Of a stretch of DNA of 64,000 nt, positions 40,797 through 49,825 are shown in pieces (positions within the stretch are counted from its first letter, which is position 1; every line of letters begins with the position of its first letter). The position numbers and the translations under genes are program-made. The notes below the pieces were generated by a model, which saw only the letters and a list, made by a program, of their open reading frames with translations, was not told the origin of the DNA and did no database searches. The stretch is from Pseudomonas fluorescens. Lineage in GTDB: Bacteria; Pseudomonadota; Gammaproteobacteria; Pseudomonadales; Pseudomonadaceae. The stretch is taken from assembly GCF_000802965.1 (NCBI RefSeq), contig NZ_JSAK01000002.1, positions 301,043 through 365,042 on the forward strand, read 5' to 3'.

Positions 40797-43163
40797 ATGC
40801 CGAAAGATAAAAATAAAGCTGTAAACCCAAACCCTGATGCGCAACCGACCCTGATCAACCGTTACCTGTTTCCCGTCACCATCGGCCTTCTGCTTTTGGC
40901 TGTGGCGGGCATCGGCTGGTTCCTGTTCAGCAGCAAACCGGCGCCCGTGACCTATGCACCGGTCAGCACGCCGGTCGCGCAAGCGCCCAAGCCGCAAGCG
41001 CAACCCGTCGCCGTGGCGCCGGCGAAAATGGTCGACGAACAACAATGCCAGGGTTGCCACAGCGCGCAGGTCAAGGACTGGCAAGGCTCCCATCACCAAT
41101 TGGCGATGCAGGAAGCCACTGCCGAGACCATGCTCGGTGACTTCAACAACGTCACCTTCAAAGCGGAGAACGAAACCACCCGGTTCTCGCGCAAGGACGA
41201 CGGATTCTGGGTCAACACCCCCGGCATCAACGGCAAGAACGCTGACTTCAAGGTCGCCTACACCTTCGGCATCGCGCCGTTGCAGCAATACCTGATCGAG
41301 GTCGGCGAAGGTCGCTTGCAAGCCCTCGGCATCGCCTGGGATACCGAGAAGCACCGCTGGTTTCATCTCTATCCGGGCCAAGGCGTGACCTTCAAGGACC
41401 CGCTGCACTGGAGCAAACCGAGCCAGAACGCCAACTTCATGTGCGTCGAGTGCCACACCACCGGCTACAAGCGTAATTTCGATGCTGCGAAAAACACCTT
41501 CGACAGTCAATGGAACAGCCTCGGCGTCGGCTGTCAGGCCTGTCACGGCCCAGCCTCCAACCACCTGGAATGGACCGCGAAAAAAACCGATCTGATCCAC
41601 GCCGGTTTTGCCGTCGATCTCAAGGACAAGAACGCCACCGTCGAAATCGAAACCTGTGCCCGTTGCCATTCCCGCCGCGCACCGCTGGGTGATGGCTTCA
41701 CCGTCGGCAAACGCCTGATGGATGATTACTTGCCAAGCGTCCTGACCCGCGAACTGTACGCCCTGGACGGCAAGATCAAGGACGAAGTCTTCGAGCACGG
41801 CTCCTTCGCCCAAAGCAAAATGTTCGACAAGGGCGTGCGCTGCAGCAATTGCCACAACCCCCACAGCACCGAACTCAAGGCACCGGGCAACGGCGTCTGC
41901 CTGCAATGCCACAACACCGCCGGCAAGACTTCGATCGAAACCGTCGATGGCAAGGGCCTGCAAGCGAAGAACTACGATTCCATCGAGCACACCCGCCACA
42001 CCATGGGCCAACCGGGCTCGCAGTGCGTCGATTGCCACATGCCCGGCAAGTTCTACATGGGCAATGACTTCAGGCATGACCACAGCTTCAGCATTCCCAA
42101 CCCGGAGCGCGCGAAAAAACTCGGCACACCGGACGCCTGCCTGACCTGTCACCAGGGCAAGGCCGGGGACAAGGTCACCGAGCAGTTCAAACTCTGGAAC
42201 ACCGCCAACGCCAGCGCGACGCAAGCCCCGCGTTACGACGAAAGCCTGTGGCTGATCCGCAACGGCCAGCCCGGCGCGGCGCAAGCCTTGTACGAGCAAC
42301 TGCAACGCAGCAACCTGCCAGCGGTTCAACGAGCAACCCTGCTCGCCGAGTTGCCGCTGTATCCCAGCGAACAGGCGCTGAAGCTGGCCACCAAGGACTT
42401 GAGCAACCCGGCACCGCAAGTGCGTGAAAGCGCCGTGCGTGCGATCAGCGCGTTCCTGCCGCCAGCGGAACGTGCACCGCTGTTGGCCCCCTTGCTGAGT
42501 GATCCGGTGAGGGCTGTACGCATCGCTGCTGCCCGGGACTTGCTCAGCGTGGCGCGTACGGGATTGGGCGGTGCTCAGGACAACTGGAACGCGGCGATCG
42601 CGGAGTACGAAGCCGTACAAAAGGGCCTGGCCGAACGCGCCGAAGCCAACCTCAACCTGGCCATGCTGTATCAGGCCAGCGGTCGCAGTGGCGAAGTGGA
42701 AGGTTTGCTGCGCACTGCGCTCAAGCGTGATCCGGACTTCTACCCGGTACTGGTGACGCTGGTGCAATGGCTGGAAGCCAATGGTCGCAGCCAGGAAGCG
42801 CAATCCTTGATGGCGCAAAGCCTCAAAGACCACCCCGACTCTGCACTGCTGCAACACACCCAGGGCTTGTCGCTGGTACGTGCCGGCAAAACTGAACAAG
42901 CCATGCCGTTCCTGCACAAAGCCGCGCAACTGGAACCGCAGAGCGCGCAGTACGGTTACGTATTGGCTGTCGCCCTGCATGACAGCGGCAAGGTCGATGC
43001 GGCGTGCGAGGAACTGGAAAGGCTGTTGAAGGTGCAGCCCGCCAACCGCAATGCTCGGTTGTCGTTGATCCAGTATTACCTGAATAACGGGCAGGAACCG
43101 AAGGCTCAGGTGCTGTTGCAGGGCTGGAAGAAAATGAACATGGGCGATCCGGCGTTGAAGTGA
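40797..43163 (+). CDS. Octaheme cytochrome c with TPR/HEAT-like C-terminal half
   Basis: A 788-aa protein anchored by one N-terminal helix (about 23-45) with the rest periplasmic. Eight CxxCH haem sites are at about residues 84, 216, 246, 287, 349, 368, 410 and 448. The first is followed by WQGSHHQLAMQEA, as in cytochrome c554/octaheme reductase families. From about 480 on, HEAT-like (QVRESAVRAISAFLPP) and TPR (EANLNLAMLYQASGRSGEVE) repeats fill the C terminus, probably for partner binding. It may pass electrons to or from an exported oxidoreductase; the partner is not identified. The ribosome site is weak (GGAAG). Confidence 0.92.
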   Translation: MPKDKNKAVNPNPDAQPTLINRYLFPVTIGLLLLAVAGIGWFLFSSKPAPVTYAPVSTPVAQAPKPQAQPVAVAPAKMVDEQQCQGCHSAQVKDWQGSHHQLAMQEATAETMLGDFNNVTFKAENETTRFSRKDDGFWVNTPGINGKNADFKVAYTFGIAPLQQYLIEVGEGRLQALGIAWDTEKHRWFHLYPGQGVTFKDPLHWSKPSQNANFMCVECHTTGYKRNFDAAKNTFDSQWNSLGVGCQACHGPASNHLEWTAKKTDLIHAGFAVDLKDKNATVEIETCARCHSRRAPLGDGFTVGKRLMDDYLPSVLTRELYALDGKIKDEVFEHGSFAQSKMFDKGVRCSNCHNPHSTELKAPGNGVCLQCHNTAGKTSIETVDGKGLQAKNYDSIEHTRHTMGQPGSQCVDCHMPGKFYMGNDFRHDHSFSIPNPERAKKLGTPDACLTCHQGKAGDKVTEQFKLWNTANASATQAPRYDESLWLIRNGQPGAAQALYEQLQRSNLPAVQRATLLAELPLYPSEQALKLATKDLSNPAPQVRESAVRAISAFLPPAERAPLLAPLLSDPVRAVRIAAARDLLSVARTGLGGAQDNWNAAIAEYEAVQKGLAERAEANLNLAMLYQASGRSGEVEGLLRTALKRDPDFYPVLVTLVQWLEANGRSQEAQSLMAQSLKDHPDSALLQHTQGLSLVRAGKTEQAMPFLHKAAQLEPQSAQYGYVLAVALHDSGKVDAACEELERLLKVQPANRNARLSLIQYYLNNGQEPKAQVLLQGWKKMNMGDPALK

Positions 43164-43185
43164 TTGGATTGACCGCCGAGCTCCT

Positions 43186-43225
43186 GTGGCGAGGGAGCTT
43201 GCTCCCGCTGGGACGCGCAGCGCCC
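43186..43225 (+). repeat. Single REP, family A, unpaired
   Basis: One GTGGCGAGGGAGCTTGCTCC core just after the cytochrome stop with no inverted partner. A degenerate family D half-element (CCCGAGCAGGCTCGCTCTCA) lies near 43350-43374. Confidence 0.75.
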
Positions 43226-43397
43226 CCCCAACATTTGGTCAGTCCCACCGTGTCGACAGGACTTGCGACTACTGCGCACGACAGCTCCTACCAGGATCGC
43301 GTGAAAGGAATAAACCGCGCCGTAGGACAGTCCGAGTGTGCCGGGCTCATCCCGAGCAGGCTCGCTCTCACAAGGGTTTTGGATCAGGTCAGCGAAT

Positions 43398-43892
43398 TCA
43401 GCTGCGTTCGCGGGGGATCAGGCTTTGTAGCTGTTGCGCCAGGAAATTCGCATCGAAGGCAAAGGTATCCGGGTCTTTCAGGCCATTGGTCTTGCGCCAC
43501 TGCCAACTGGTGGACGGTGGCAGGCACACCAGCGAAACGCTGCCATACCGCGCCGCCGTGAACCCCATCACCGCCACGGAAATCTGCCCGCCGACGCCCA
43601 TCACATCCGGCACGAATTCCACCGGTTTGCCGGCAATCACAATGGACAGCTTTTCGGTCTTGAAGGTCGACGCTTCCACCGCCACGCTCGGCCCCGACGC
43701 GACATACGCCTCGCGGCTCACCTCCAGCAGATTCGGTACCTTGACAGGTTCCAGCCACTGCTGAATCTGATCGAACAGCTCCCCTATGCGCTTGGCCCAC
43801 TCGGCCGATTGCGACTCGAACAGTTGTTTTTTGTGCGCTTCGCTGTCTGCGTAATGACGAAGCATCTCGCCCAGTTGCTGTACATCGTCCAT
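43398..43892 (-). CDS. Conserved hypothetical protein (164 aa)
   Basis: A soluble 164-aa protein. Residues 1-50 are helical and charged (GEMLRHYADSEAHKKQLFES), probably a coiled coil; the rest is a beta-rich domain with VEFVPDVMGVGGQISVAVMG and SLVCLPPSTSWQWRK. No signal or membrane segment. AAGGA lies 8 bases before the ATG. I do not recognise a family. It is convergent with the cytochrome gene and in the same direction as the broken acetyltransferase. Confidence 0.8.
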   Translation of the reverse strand: MDDVQQLGEMLRHYADSEAHKKQLFESQSAEWAKRIGELFDQIQQWLEPVKVPNLLEVSREAYVASGPSVAVEASTFKTEKLSIVIAGKPVEFVPDVMGVGGQISVAVMGFTAARYGSVSLVCLPPSTSWQWRKTNGLKDPDTFAFDANFLAQQLQSLIPRERS

Positions 43893-43991
43893 TGCGGTGT
43901 TCCTTTGGTTGAAGCAGTGCTGCGGACATTCAGCATGGCAGATGCCCGCTGTTGGCGTACGACTAAAAGCGCGAGCGGTATTGGCCGGGGG

Positions 43992-44530
43992 TTACGCCTG
44001 GCTGATCGTGCGGTTGCTGGTGGGCGAGCGGCGCAGACGCGCCATGCTCAAGACATCGACCCACACACCGTCACGCACGGCATAGTCGCGAAGCAGGCCC
44101 TCGGTTTCGAAGCCGAATTTGCGGTACAGGCAGATGGCGGATTCGTTGTCGGCGTAGACGGTGAGTTCGACGCGGTGCAGGTTCATCCAGTTGTCAGCGA
44201 TGTCCAGCGCGGCCGCCAGCAGTTTCGAACCGACGCCTTTGCCTTGCCACGCCAGCGCCACGCCCAGGCCGAAGGTGCCGGCATGGCTGCGACGGATGCG
44301 CGAAAACTGCTCCAGGCCAAGGTTGCCGATGACTGTTCCTCGTGCAGTGCCACCAGTTGCACCAGTCGCTCGCTATCCGACGCCAGGCGTTTACGCCAGA
44401 TTTCAACAGACGGAAACGGCAACTGCGTTGACTGCCGGGTGACCTCGGGGTCGCGGTAAATCGCGGCGACGCCGTCGATGTGGGAGTCGTTGAGCCGTTC
44501 GATAGTGATGACAGCGTCAGTGACGGGCAT
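43992..44530 (-). pseudogene. GNAT acetyltransferase (YhhY-like), broken by a one-base frameshift
   Basis: Two frames together give a full YhhY/AaaT-type L-amino-acid N-acetyltransferase. The first, from ATG 44530 (AAGGA upstream), reads MPVTDAVITIERLNDSHIDG to LVALHEEQ; the second continues VIGNLGLEQFSRIRRSHAG through WQGKGVGSKLLAAALDIADN and ELTVYADNESAICLYRKFGF to 43992. The switch falls at about 44333-44336, where one missing G would restore the frame. The rest shows no decay, so this is a recent mutation or a sequencing error. Confidence 0.8.
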
Positions 44531-44600
44531 GGGTGATTCATCCTTGAGGCAGACATGGCCGGTTACTCTACAACGCATTCTCGGGGTCTGGCGAGAACAC

Positions 44601-44690
44601 CTGTAGGAGCGAGCCTGCTCGCGAAGCGGTATTACAGTCGGCAACGATGTTGAATGTAATGGCCTCATCGCGAGCAGGCTCGCTCCTACA
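44601..44690. repeat. REPIN, family D (CTGTAGGAGCGAGCCTGCTC type)
   Basis: Inverted pair of the CTGTAGGAGCGAGCCTGCTC core between the acetyltransferase pseudogene and the LysR gene. Confidence 0.9.
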
Positions 44691-44702
44691 ATAGGATCGG
44701 GG

Positions 44703-45683
44703 TCAAGCTTCGAACCACTCTCGCCGCTCGTCGAAAGCATGCTGGATCAACTGGGCAATCATCTGTACCTGCTCATCCCCAGACGATTGGGCATTGACCG
44801 CCATCCACACCTGACGCTGCATCGGCTGGCTGAACAGCCCCGGCAAACCGAGCAATCCCCGATCGAATCGATGCATGTAGCCGGGCAACAAGCCGATGCA
44901 GGCACTGCAACGCACCATCTCCAGCATCAGTCCATAGGAATGCAACTGCACAACCCCGGCCAGACGTTGCTCCACCAGGTTGTTCCACGGCCGAAAACTG
45001 TCGATCTGCCGATCATGCTGCCATTGCAACAGCAGGAAATCGGCCAGGTCGTCGAGGTTGTCCGGGCGCGCGGCGACCCGTGAGTAGCGTTTGGCGATGT
45101 GTGGCAGGTAGTCGAGCCGTGCCAGGGGCCGAGGTTCGCTGACGGCAAAGCTTGGGCCTGGTAGCGCCGAATCGGTGCCGGCCAGCCATACCACCACATC
45201 GGCGCTGATCGCCTGCAGCGACAATTCGCTGTCGAGGCTGATGATGTCCAGGCGCACGCTGGCGTTGCGTCGCAGCAAAGCCACCAGGTCGCGACCGAGG
45301 ATGTCGTGCAGGATTGACTCGGCCACCGCGAGGCGAACCAAGGGTTGCTCGATCACCGGCAGGTCGCGTTCGTGGGCCAGCGCGATCAATTGCGACTGCA
45401 ATTGCAAGCCATCCCGACTGAGGACAAGGCCATTGTCCGAGGGGCTGAACAGCGAGCAGCGCAACTGCTTTTCAAGCTGCGCCAACTGTTTGCGTAACTG
45501 AATCGCCTTGATGTTGAGACGGCGGGCCGCCTGCATGAAACAGCCGCAACGGGCGGTCACGCTGAAACAGTGCGCCAACAGCGGATCGACCCCCATCGCC
45601 CGCGAGCGCCAGGACGTGGTGTTATCGATGGGGGCACGGTACTCGGCAATGCGTCGCTGGTTGCTGGTTTCCATGAATGACAT
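44703..45683 (-). CDS. LysR-family transcriptional regulator (divergent)
   Basis: A 326-aa LysR-type regulator. The helix-turn-helix lies at about 32-95, after a longer than usual N-terminal segment: SVTARCGCFMQAARRLNIKA and LRKQLAQLEKQLRCSLFSPS match the LysR pattern but with unusual residues (no typical S-x-S-x-x-S recognition helix). The effector domain follows. GGGAG sits before ATG 45683; METSNQR three codons later is an alternative. Target genes are not evident; the AhpD-like gene lies upstream on the same strand. Confidence 0.85.
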   Translation of the reverse strand: MSFMETSNQRRIAEYRAPIDNTTSWRSRAMGVDPLLAHCFSVTARCGCFMQAARRLNIKAIQLRKQLAQLEKQLRCSLFSPSDNGLVLSRDGLQLQSQLIALAHERDLPVIEQPLVRLAVAESILHDILGRDLVALLRRNASVRLDIISLDSELSLQAISADVVVWLAGTDSALPGPSFAVSEPRPLARLDYLPHIAKRYSRVAARPDNLDDLADFLLLQWQHDRQIDSFRPWNNLVEQRLAGVVQLHSYGLMLEMVRCSACIGLLPGYMHRFDRGLLGLPGLFSQPMQRQVWMAVNAQSSGDEQVQMIAQLIQHAFDERREWFEA

Positions 45684-45757
45684 CGAATGACTCCCTGTCG
45701 ACTATCGCTGGGAATTCCATCCTGCGCATTTAACATGAAACGGGTGTGACAGCCCGG

Positions 45758-46198
45758 TCAGGAACTGGGACTTTGGCGAAAACTCACCGCCAGGCGGTTC
45801 CAGCTGTTGATGGTGGTGACGGCGATGGTCAGGTCGACCAGTTCGCCTTCGTTGAATTGCACCCGCGCCTGCTCATACACGTCATCCGGCACATGGCTCT
45901 CGGCGAGCAACGTCACCGCTTCGGTCCAGGCCAGCGCCGCACGCTCGCGCGGGTTGAAGAAGTTGCTGTCGCGCCAGACCACGATGGAATACAGGCGTCG
46001 ATCGGTCTCGCCGAGACGTCGTGCGTCCACCGAATGCATGTCGGTGCAGAACGCGCAGCCGTTGAGCTGCGAAGCGCGGATCTTGATCAGATGCAGAAGC
46101 GCCGGTTCGATGCTCAAACTGCTGGTCAAGGCCTCCATCGCGATCATCGCTTTCATCGCTTTGGGTGAAGCGCTGTAGTAATCCAGACGCAGGGTCAT
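45758..46198 (-). CDS. AhpD-like carboxymuconolactone decarboxylase family protein
   Basis: A 146-aa alkylhydroperoxidase D-like protein. The CxxC...H redox site is C48-A-F-C51 with H55 (GCAFCTDMHSVDARRLGE), as in AhpD-type peroxidase adaptors, so it probably handles peroxide or electrophile stress through thiol chemistry. The N terminus LDYYSASPKAMKAMIAMEAL is typical. It is divergent from a PdxR-type regulator at 46403, with a 204-base shared promoter region, and is the likely target of that regulator. Confidence 0.92.
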   Translation of the reverse strand: MTLRLDYYSASPKAMKAMIAMEALTSSLSIEPALLHLIKIRASQLNGCAFCTDMHSVDARRLGETDRRLYSIVVWRDSNFFNPRERAALAWTEAVTLLAESHVPDDVYEQARVQFNEGELVDLTIAVTTINSWNRLAVSFRQSPSS

Positions 46199-46402
46199 GG
46201 CGCGGCCTCTCGGATCGAACGTGTCTGCCTAAGGTAGGCGCTGAAACGCTGGCGTTACAGCTCCAATTTCACGAAAAAAGCCTGAGCCACTCGGCACCAG
46301 ACCAATTAACGGTTTTCCCGCTACGCAACTTCTGCATGACAAGCGGATAAGGGTAATCTTGCGCGACGCACACGCGCCTCAATTGCCCGGAGCCTCGCCG
46401 GT

Positions 46403-47836
46403 ATGGAACTACATGTCGTCATCAACGGACGCAAAGACTTGGCAGGCCAGTTGTACAACCAACTGCGCAGCGCCATCGAATCAGGTCGCCTGGCCGCTGG
46501 GACGCAGCTTCCGCCGAGCCGCTTGCTGGCCGAGCAATTGGGGATTTCGCGCAAGACCATTTCCGATACCTACGCCCAACTGACCTACGAAAACTTCCTC
46601 ACCGGCGTGATTGGCAAAGGCACCTACGTCAACGCGCGGACCTCGAAAGTCCAGCGCAAACAAAGCCATTCGGAGCTCGCCGGTTTTGAGGTGATCGAAT
46701 CCTGGCGCAATTTGCCGGTGTTTTTGCGTCATCCGACGCTGGAAGGCTCGCTGCGTTACGACTTTATCGGTGGCGCCACCAGCAAGGGCCAGTTTCCCCA
46801 GGACGACTGGCGGCGTTGCACCTCCCATGCCCTGCGCCAGATTGCCGGCTCCAAGGGCTTCTACAGCCTGCCCGAAGGTCTGCCGGCGCTGCGCAATGCC
46901 ATCGCGCGGCACATCGCGTTTTCCCGTGGGGTCAATTGCCAGGACGAAGACGTGGTGGTTTGCAATGGCGCCCAACAGGCGCTGGATCTGATTTCCCGGG
47001 TGCTGACGCGTCCGGGCAGCATCGTGGCCATGGAAGATCCCGGGTATCCGCCAGCGCGCCTGCTGTTCGGCACCCACGGCGCCACAGTGATCGGCGTGCC
47101 AGTGGATGCGGAAGGCATTCAGGTGGACAAGATCCCCCTGGGCACCCGGCTGATTTACGTCACCCCGTCCCACCAGTTCCCGCTGGGCATGCCCATGAGT
47201 CAGGAACGCCGCGTGGCACTGCTGGCCAAGGCCCATGAATTGGGCGCGATCATCATCGAGGACGACTACGACAGCGAATTCCGCTACGAAGGTCGCCCCA
47301 CTGACTCCCTGCAAAGCATGGACGAGCGCGGGATCGTCGCCTACGTCGGGACCTTCTCCAAAACCCTCCTGCCAGAGCTGCGGCTGGGTTACGCGATCCT
47401 GCCACCGGCGATCCTCGAAGCGGTGGTGCGCGCCAAACAGCTCACCGACCTGCATACCTCCACCCTGCCCCAATGGGCGCTGGCCAAGTTCATCGCCGAA
47501 GGCTGCCTGCTCAAGCACATCCGTCGCTGCCATACGATTTATGCGGGCCGGCGTGAGCGGATCCTCGCGCGCATGGCCGGTGACCTCTCGCCGTGGCTCG
47601 AAGCGGTCCCGAGCACAGCGGGTTTTCACATGGTGGTGTTGTGCAAAGTGCCAATTGATATCGCACTGGTCATCGAACTGGCGAAAAAAGTCGAAGTGGG
47701 GCTGTATTCCATCGAAGGCTTTTTCTACCAGCGAGCGCCTCAGGCTGGGCTTCTCATGGGCTTTGGCGCCATCGAAACCCTGGACATCGACACCGCCCTC
47801 GACCGTTTGCGCGACATTCTGCAACAAGTCGCCTGA
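46403..47836 (+). CDS. PdxR/MocR-type GntR regulator with aminotransferase domain
   Basis: A 477-aa MocR-family transcription factor. The winged helix at about 1-75 contains YNQLRSAIESGRLAAGTQLP and LLAEQLGISRKTISDTYAQL, followed by a linker and a PLP-dependent aminotransferase-like domain with VVVCNGAQQALDLISRVL, IIEDDYDSEFRYEGRP and the PLP-lysine region GTFSKTLLPELRLGYAIL. It resembles PdxR more than the other MocR gene in this window (7411). No pdxST genes are near; the divergent AhpD-like gene is the probable target. Confidence 0.92.
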   Translation: MELHVVINGRKDLAGQLYNQLRSAIESGRLAAGTQLPPSRLLAEQLGISRKTISDTYAQLTYENFLTGVIGKGTYVNARTSKVQRKQSHSELAGFEVIESWRNLPVFLRHPTLEGSLRYDFIGGATSKGQFPQDDWRRCTSHALRQIAGSKGFYSLPEGLPALRNAIARHIAFSRGVNCQDEDVVVCNGAQQALDLISRVLTRPGSIVAMEDPGYPPARLLFGTHGATVIGVPVDAEGIQVDKIPLGTRLIYVTPSHQFPLGMPMSQERRVALLAKAHELGAIIIEDDYDSEFRYEGRPTDSLQSMDERGIVAYVGTFSKTLLPELRLGYAILPPAILEAVVRAKQLTDLHTSTLPQWALAKFIAEGCLLKHIRRCHTIYAGRRERILARMAGDLSPWLEAVPSTAGFHMVVLCKVPIDIALVIELAKKVEVGLYSIEGFFYQRAPQAGLLMGFGAIETLDIDTALDRLRDILQQVA

Positions 47837-47961
47837 CGGATTGGTCTGGGCCTTTATCCGGCGATTGGCTATTGGTGGTCCGGGGGTGCAGGCCTATCCT
47901 GCATAGGCGTTATCCCTCAATGAGCAGGATTCGTCCGGCCTGATTCAGGAGTGTGAGCCTA

Positions 47962-48255
47962 ATGTCCTACAACGTGATCAATACCGTAAAGGTGCAGGCT
48001 GTCAGCGGCCGCTCGGATGAACTGGGTAAGCAACTGCAAAAGATTGTCGATACCCTGCGTGAGCTACCGGGCTGTGAGTCCTATATGGTCGATCGTTGCC
48101 CCGAGGACAGCAACCGCTGGACCGTCAGCGCCCACTGGCAATCGGAATCGGCGATGCAATCGCATTTCAACAGCCCTCAGGTGCAAGGCTTTATCGACTT
48201 GATCGATTGCCAATTGGCCAATGCTGTCGACTTCAACAGTTTTCCGATTCGCTAA
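47962..48255 (+). CDS. Antibiotic biosynthesis monooxygenase (ABM) domain protein
   Basis: A 97-aa single-domain protein of the ABM/YgiN-like dimeric ferredoxin-like fold. VINTVKVQAVSGRSDELGKQ, LPGCESYMVDRCPED and WTVSAHWQSESAMQSHFNS fit the family well. Members act as cofactorless quinol monooxygenases or as haem-degrading proteins; the substrate cannot be assigned. AGGAG 10 bases before ATG 47962 sets the start. Confidence 0.9.
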   Translation: MSYNVINTVKVQAVSGRSDELGKQLQKIVDTLRELPGCESYMVDRCPEDSNRWTVSAHWQSESAMQSHFNSPQVQGFIDLIDCQLANAVDFNSFPIR

Positions 48256-48261
48256 AGCAAG

Positions 48262-48340
48262 ATCAAAAGATCGCAGCCTGCGGCAGCTCCTACATTGGAA
48301 TACGTTCCCTGTAGGAGCTGCCGAAGGCTGCGATCTTTTG
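48262..48340. repeat. REPIN, family B
   Basis: Outward-facing inverted pair of GATCGCAGCCTGCGGCAGCT type cores just after the ABM gene. Confidence 0.9.
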
Positions 48341-48452
48341 CTTTTTTACCCTTTCGATTGGTCCCCTGACCTTCCCGAGAATTGGCTGTTTGTTTGCGTC
48401 CACTGGCGGAATAGATTGGTCCCTGACAACCAACCACTTCAGGTGATCAACC

Positions 48453-48872
48453 ATGAACGTTTTGCGCCTCTGTGCTGCCCCTTTCGCTGCCCTTGCCTTG
48501 ACCATTGGCGTCCCGGCGTTTGCCCATGAAGCCAGTGACCCTTCGGAAAAAGTCACCGTACTGCAAGACCAAATGCTGAAAAACGCTCCAGGCAAAAAGG
48601 CTTTGATGATCGAAGTCGACTACAAGCCAGGCCAATCGTCCATCGCCCACAAACATGACGGCACGGCCATGGCCTATGTGCTTTCGGGCTCAATCACTTC
48701 TCAGGTGAAGGGCGAAAAAGCGGTCACCTACAAGGCCGGTGAGTATTGGTACGAACCCGCCGGTTCGGAACATCTGGTCTCGAAAAACGCCAGCGCGACT
48801 AAACCGGCGAAGCTGTTGGTGTTCATGGTGTTGTCGCCGGATGAGAAAGTGTTGATCCCCCTGAAAAACTGA
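48453..48872 (+). CDS. Exported cupin-domain protein
   Basis: A 139-aa small beta-barrel cupin with a Sec signal (AAPFAALALTIGVPAFAHEA). Cupin motif 1 is seen in PGQSSIAHKHDGTAMAYVLS (two histidines) and motif 2 in AGEYWYEPAGSEHLVSKNAS, giving likely metal ligands. Periplasmic. Function unknown; members range from sugar binding to stress roles. It is followed by its own terminator, so it is probably monocistronic. Confidence 0.92.
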   Translation: MNVLRLCAAPFAALALTIGVPAFAHEASDPSEKVTVLQDQMLKNAPGKKALMIEVDYKPGQSSIAHKHDGTAMAYVLSGSITSQVKGEKAVTYKAGEYWYEPAGSEHLVSKNASATKPAKLLVFMVLSPDEKVLIPLKN

Positions 48873-48898
48873 TCGCTGAATCCACAGCTATAAATAAA

Positions 48899-48932
48899 AG
48901 CGCCCAAACTCTCGATTGGGGCGTTTTTATTT
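48899..48932 (+). terminator. Rho-independent terminator after the cupin gene
   Basis: AGCGCCCAA pairs with TTGGGGCG around a 9-base loop (one bulge) and is followed by TTTTTATTT, 26 bases past the stop codon. Confidence 0.85.
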
Positions 48933-49101
48933 CCTCAAGCAATTAACCGAACGCCTTTAAACCAAACAAAACTATTGGCTAGCTAATCACCACGCAGATT
49001 GGCTATTTCATTCGATGGCGCACGGTTTAGTCTGGAGTCACTGCCGAGCATATTCGGCAACTGTAACTTTCCGACCGAAGTTGTTTCACTGGAGAAACAC
49101 C

Positions 49102-49812
49102 ATGAAACTTGCGTTTGTCAGTTCATTGACCATGACCGTTTTAATCACCGGATGCTCGGTGCCCACGGCGCCTTCAGCGGTGACGCCGCTGGACGGTATC
49201 TTCACGCATCCCGTGGGTCGCAGCGGCGCCACAAGCATTCCCAACGGCAATAACGTTTCGCTGGGCATCGTCTATAGCCACAACACCCAGACCAACCGTG
49301 CCTACCTGCAGGATTACCGGTCCAACGCCGGCACCGGCTTCGGCCAGAGTCTGTTGGTGCAGTCGATTCATGACGCCTATGTCGCCACCTCAAAACCCGA
49401 TCTGGCGGTGGAATGGGTCGAGGCGTCTCTAAAACGGCAGTTCGGCTCGGTCACGGTGTATCCGGACATGCAAAGCCTTCAGGCGGCAAAACCGGATGTG
49501 CTCGCAATTGTCGACAGTCGCAGCCAATTGATCACCTCGCGCAGTTCGGATGTCGAAGCGAATGTCAGCGCCGATTTCTATGACAAGAACTTGAATTACT
49601 TAGGCACTGCGCAGGGGCATGACGCCAAAGCACTGAGCCCGGTCTGGGCGGACTATAAACGCAGTGAAGACATCGTTGCGGATATACATGAGCAACAGAA
49701 TGTTCAAGTCCGGGCGCTGCAGAAGTTTGACCAGTCGCTCAGTAATTTACTGACCAGCCCGACAGAAAAAGTGTCGATGATTGAAGATTTCAACCGAAAA
49801 GAACTGTATTGA
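49102..49812 (+). CDS. Hypothetical lipoprotein (236 aa)
   Basis: A lipoprotein with signal peptide and lipobox LITGCSVP (Cys at residue 17). The mature part has a mixed alpha/beta pattern with GIVYSHNTQTNRAYLQDYRS, LAVEWVEASLKRQFGSVTVY and VLAIVDSRSQLITSRSSDVE; I do not recognise the family. Ser after the lipidated Cys is not the Asp signal, so outer-membrane sorting is likely. GGAG 9 bases before ATG 49102 sets the start. No operon partner. Confidence 0.82.
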   Translation: MKLAFVSSLTMTVLITGCSVPTAPSAVTPLDGIFTHPVGRSGATSIPNGNNVSLGIVYSHNTQTNRAYLQDYRSNAGTGFGQSLLVQSIHDAYVATSKPDLAVEWVEASLKRQFGSVTVYPDMQSLQAAKPDVLAIVDSRSQLITSRSSDVEANVSADFYDKNLNYLGTAQGHDAKALSPVWADYKRSEDIVADIHEQQNVQVRALQKFDQSLSNLLTSPTEKVSMIEDFNRKELY

Positions 49813-49825
49813 ACGACACGAAATT

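Noticed and set aside
40572..42980. 802-codon minus-strand frame opposite the octaheme cytochrome
   Set aside because: The plus strand has eight CxxCH motifs in frame; the minus frame has no motif and starts inside that gene.
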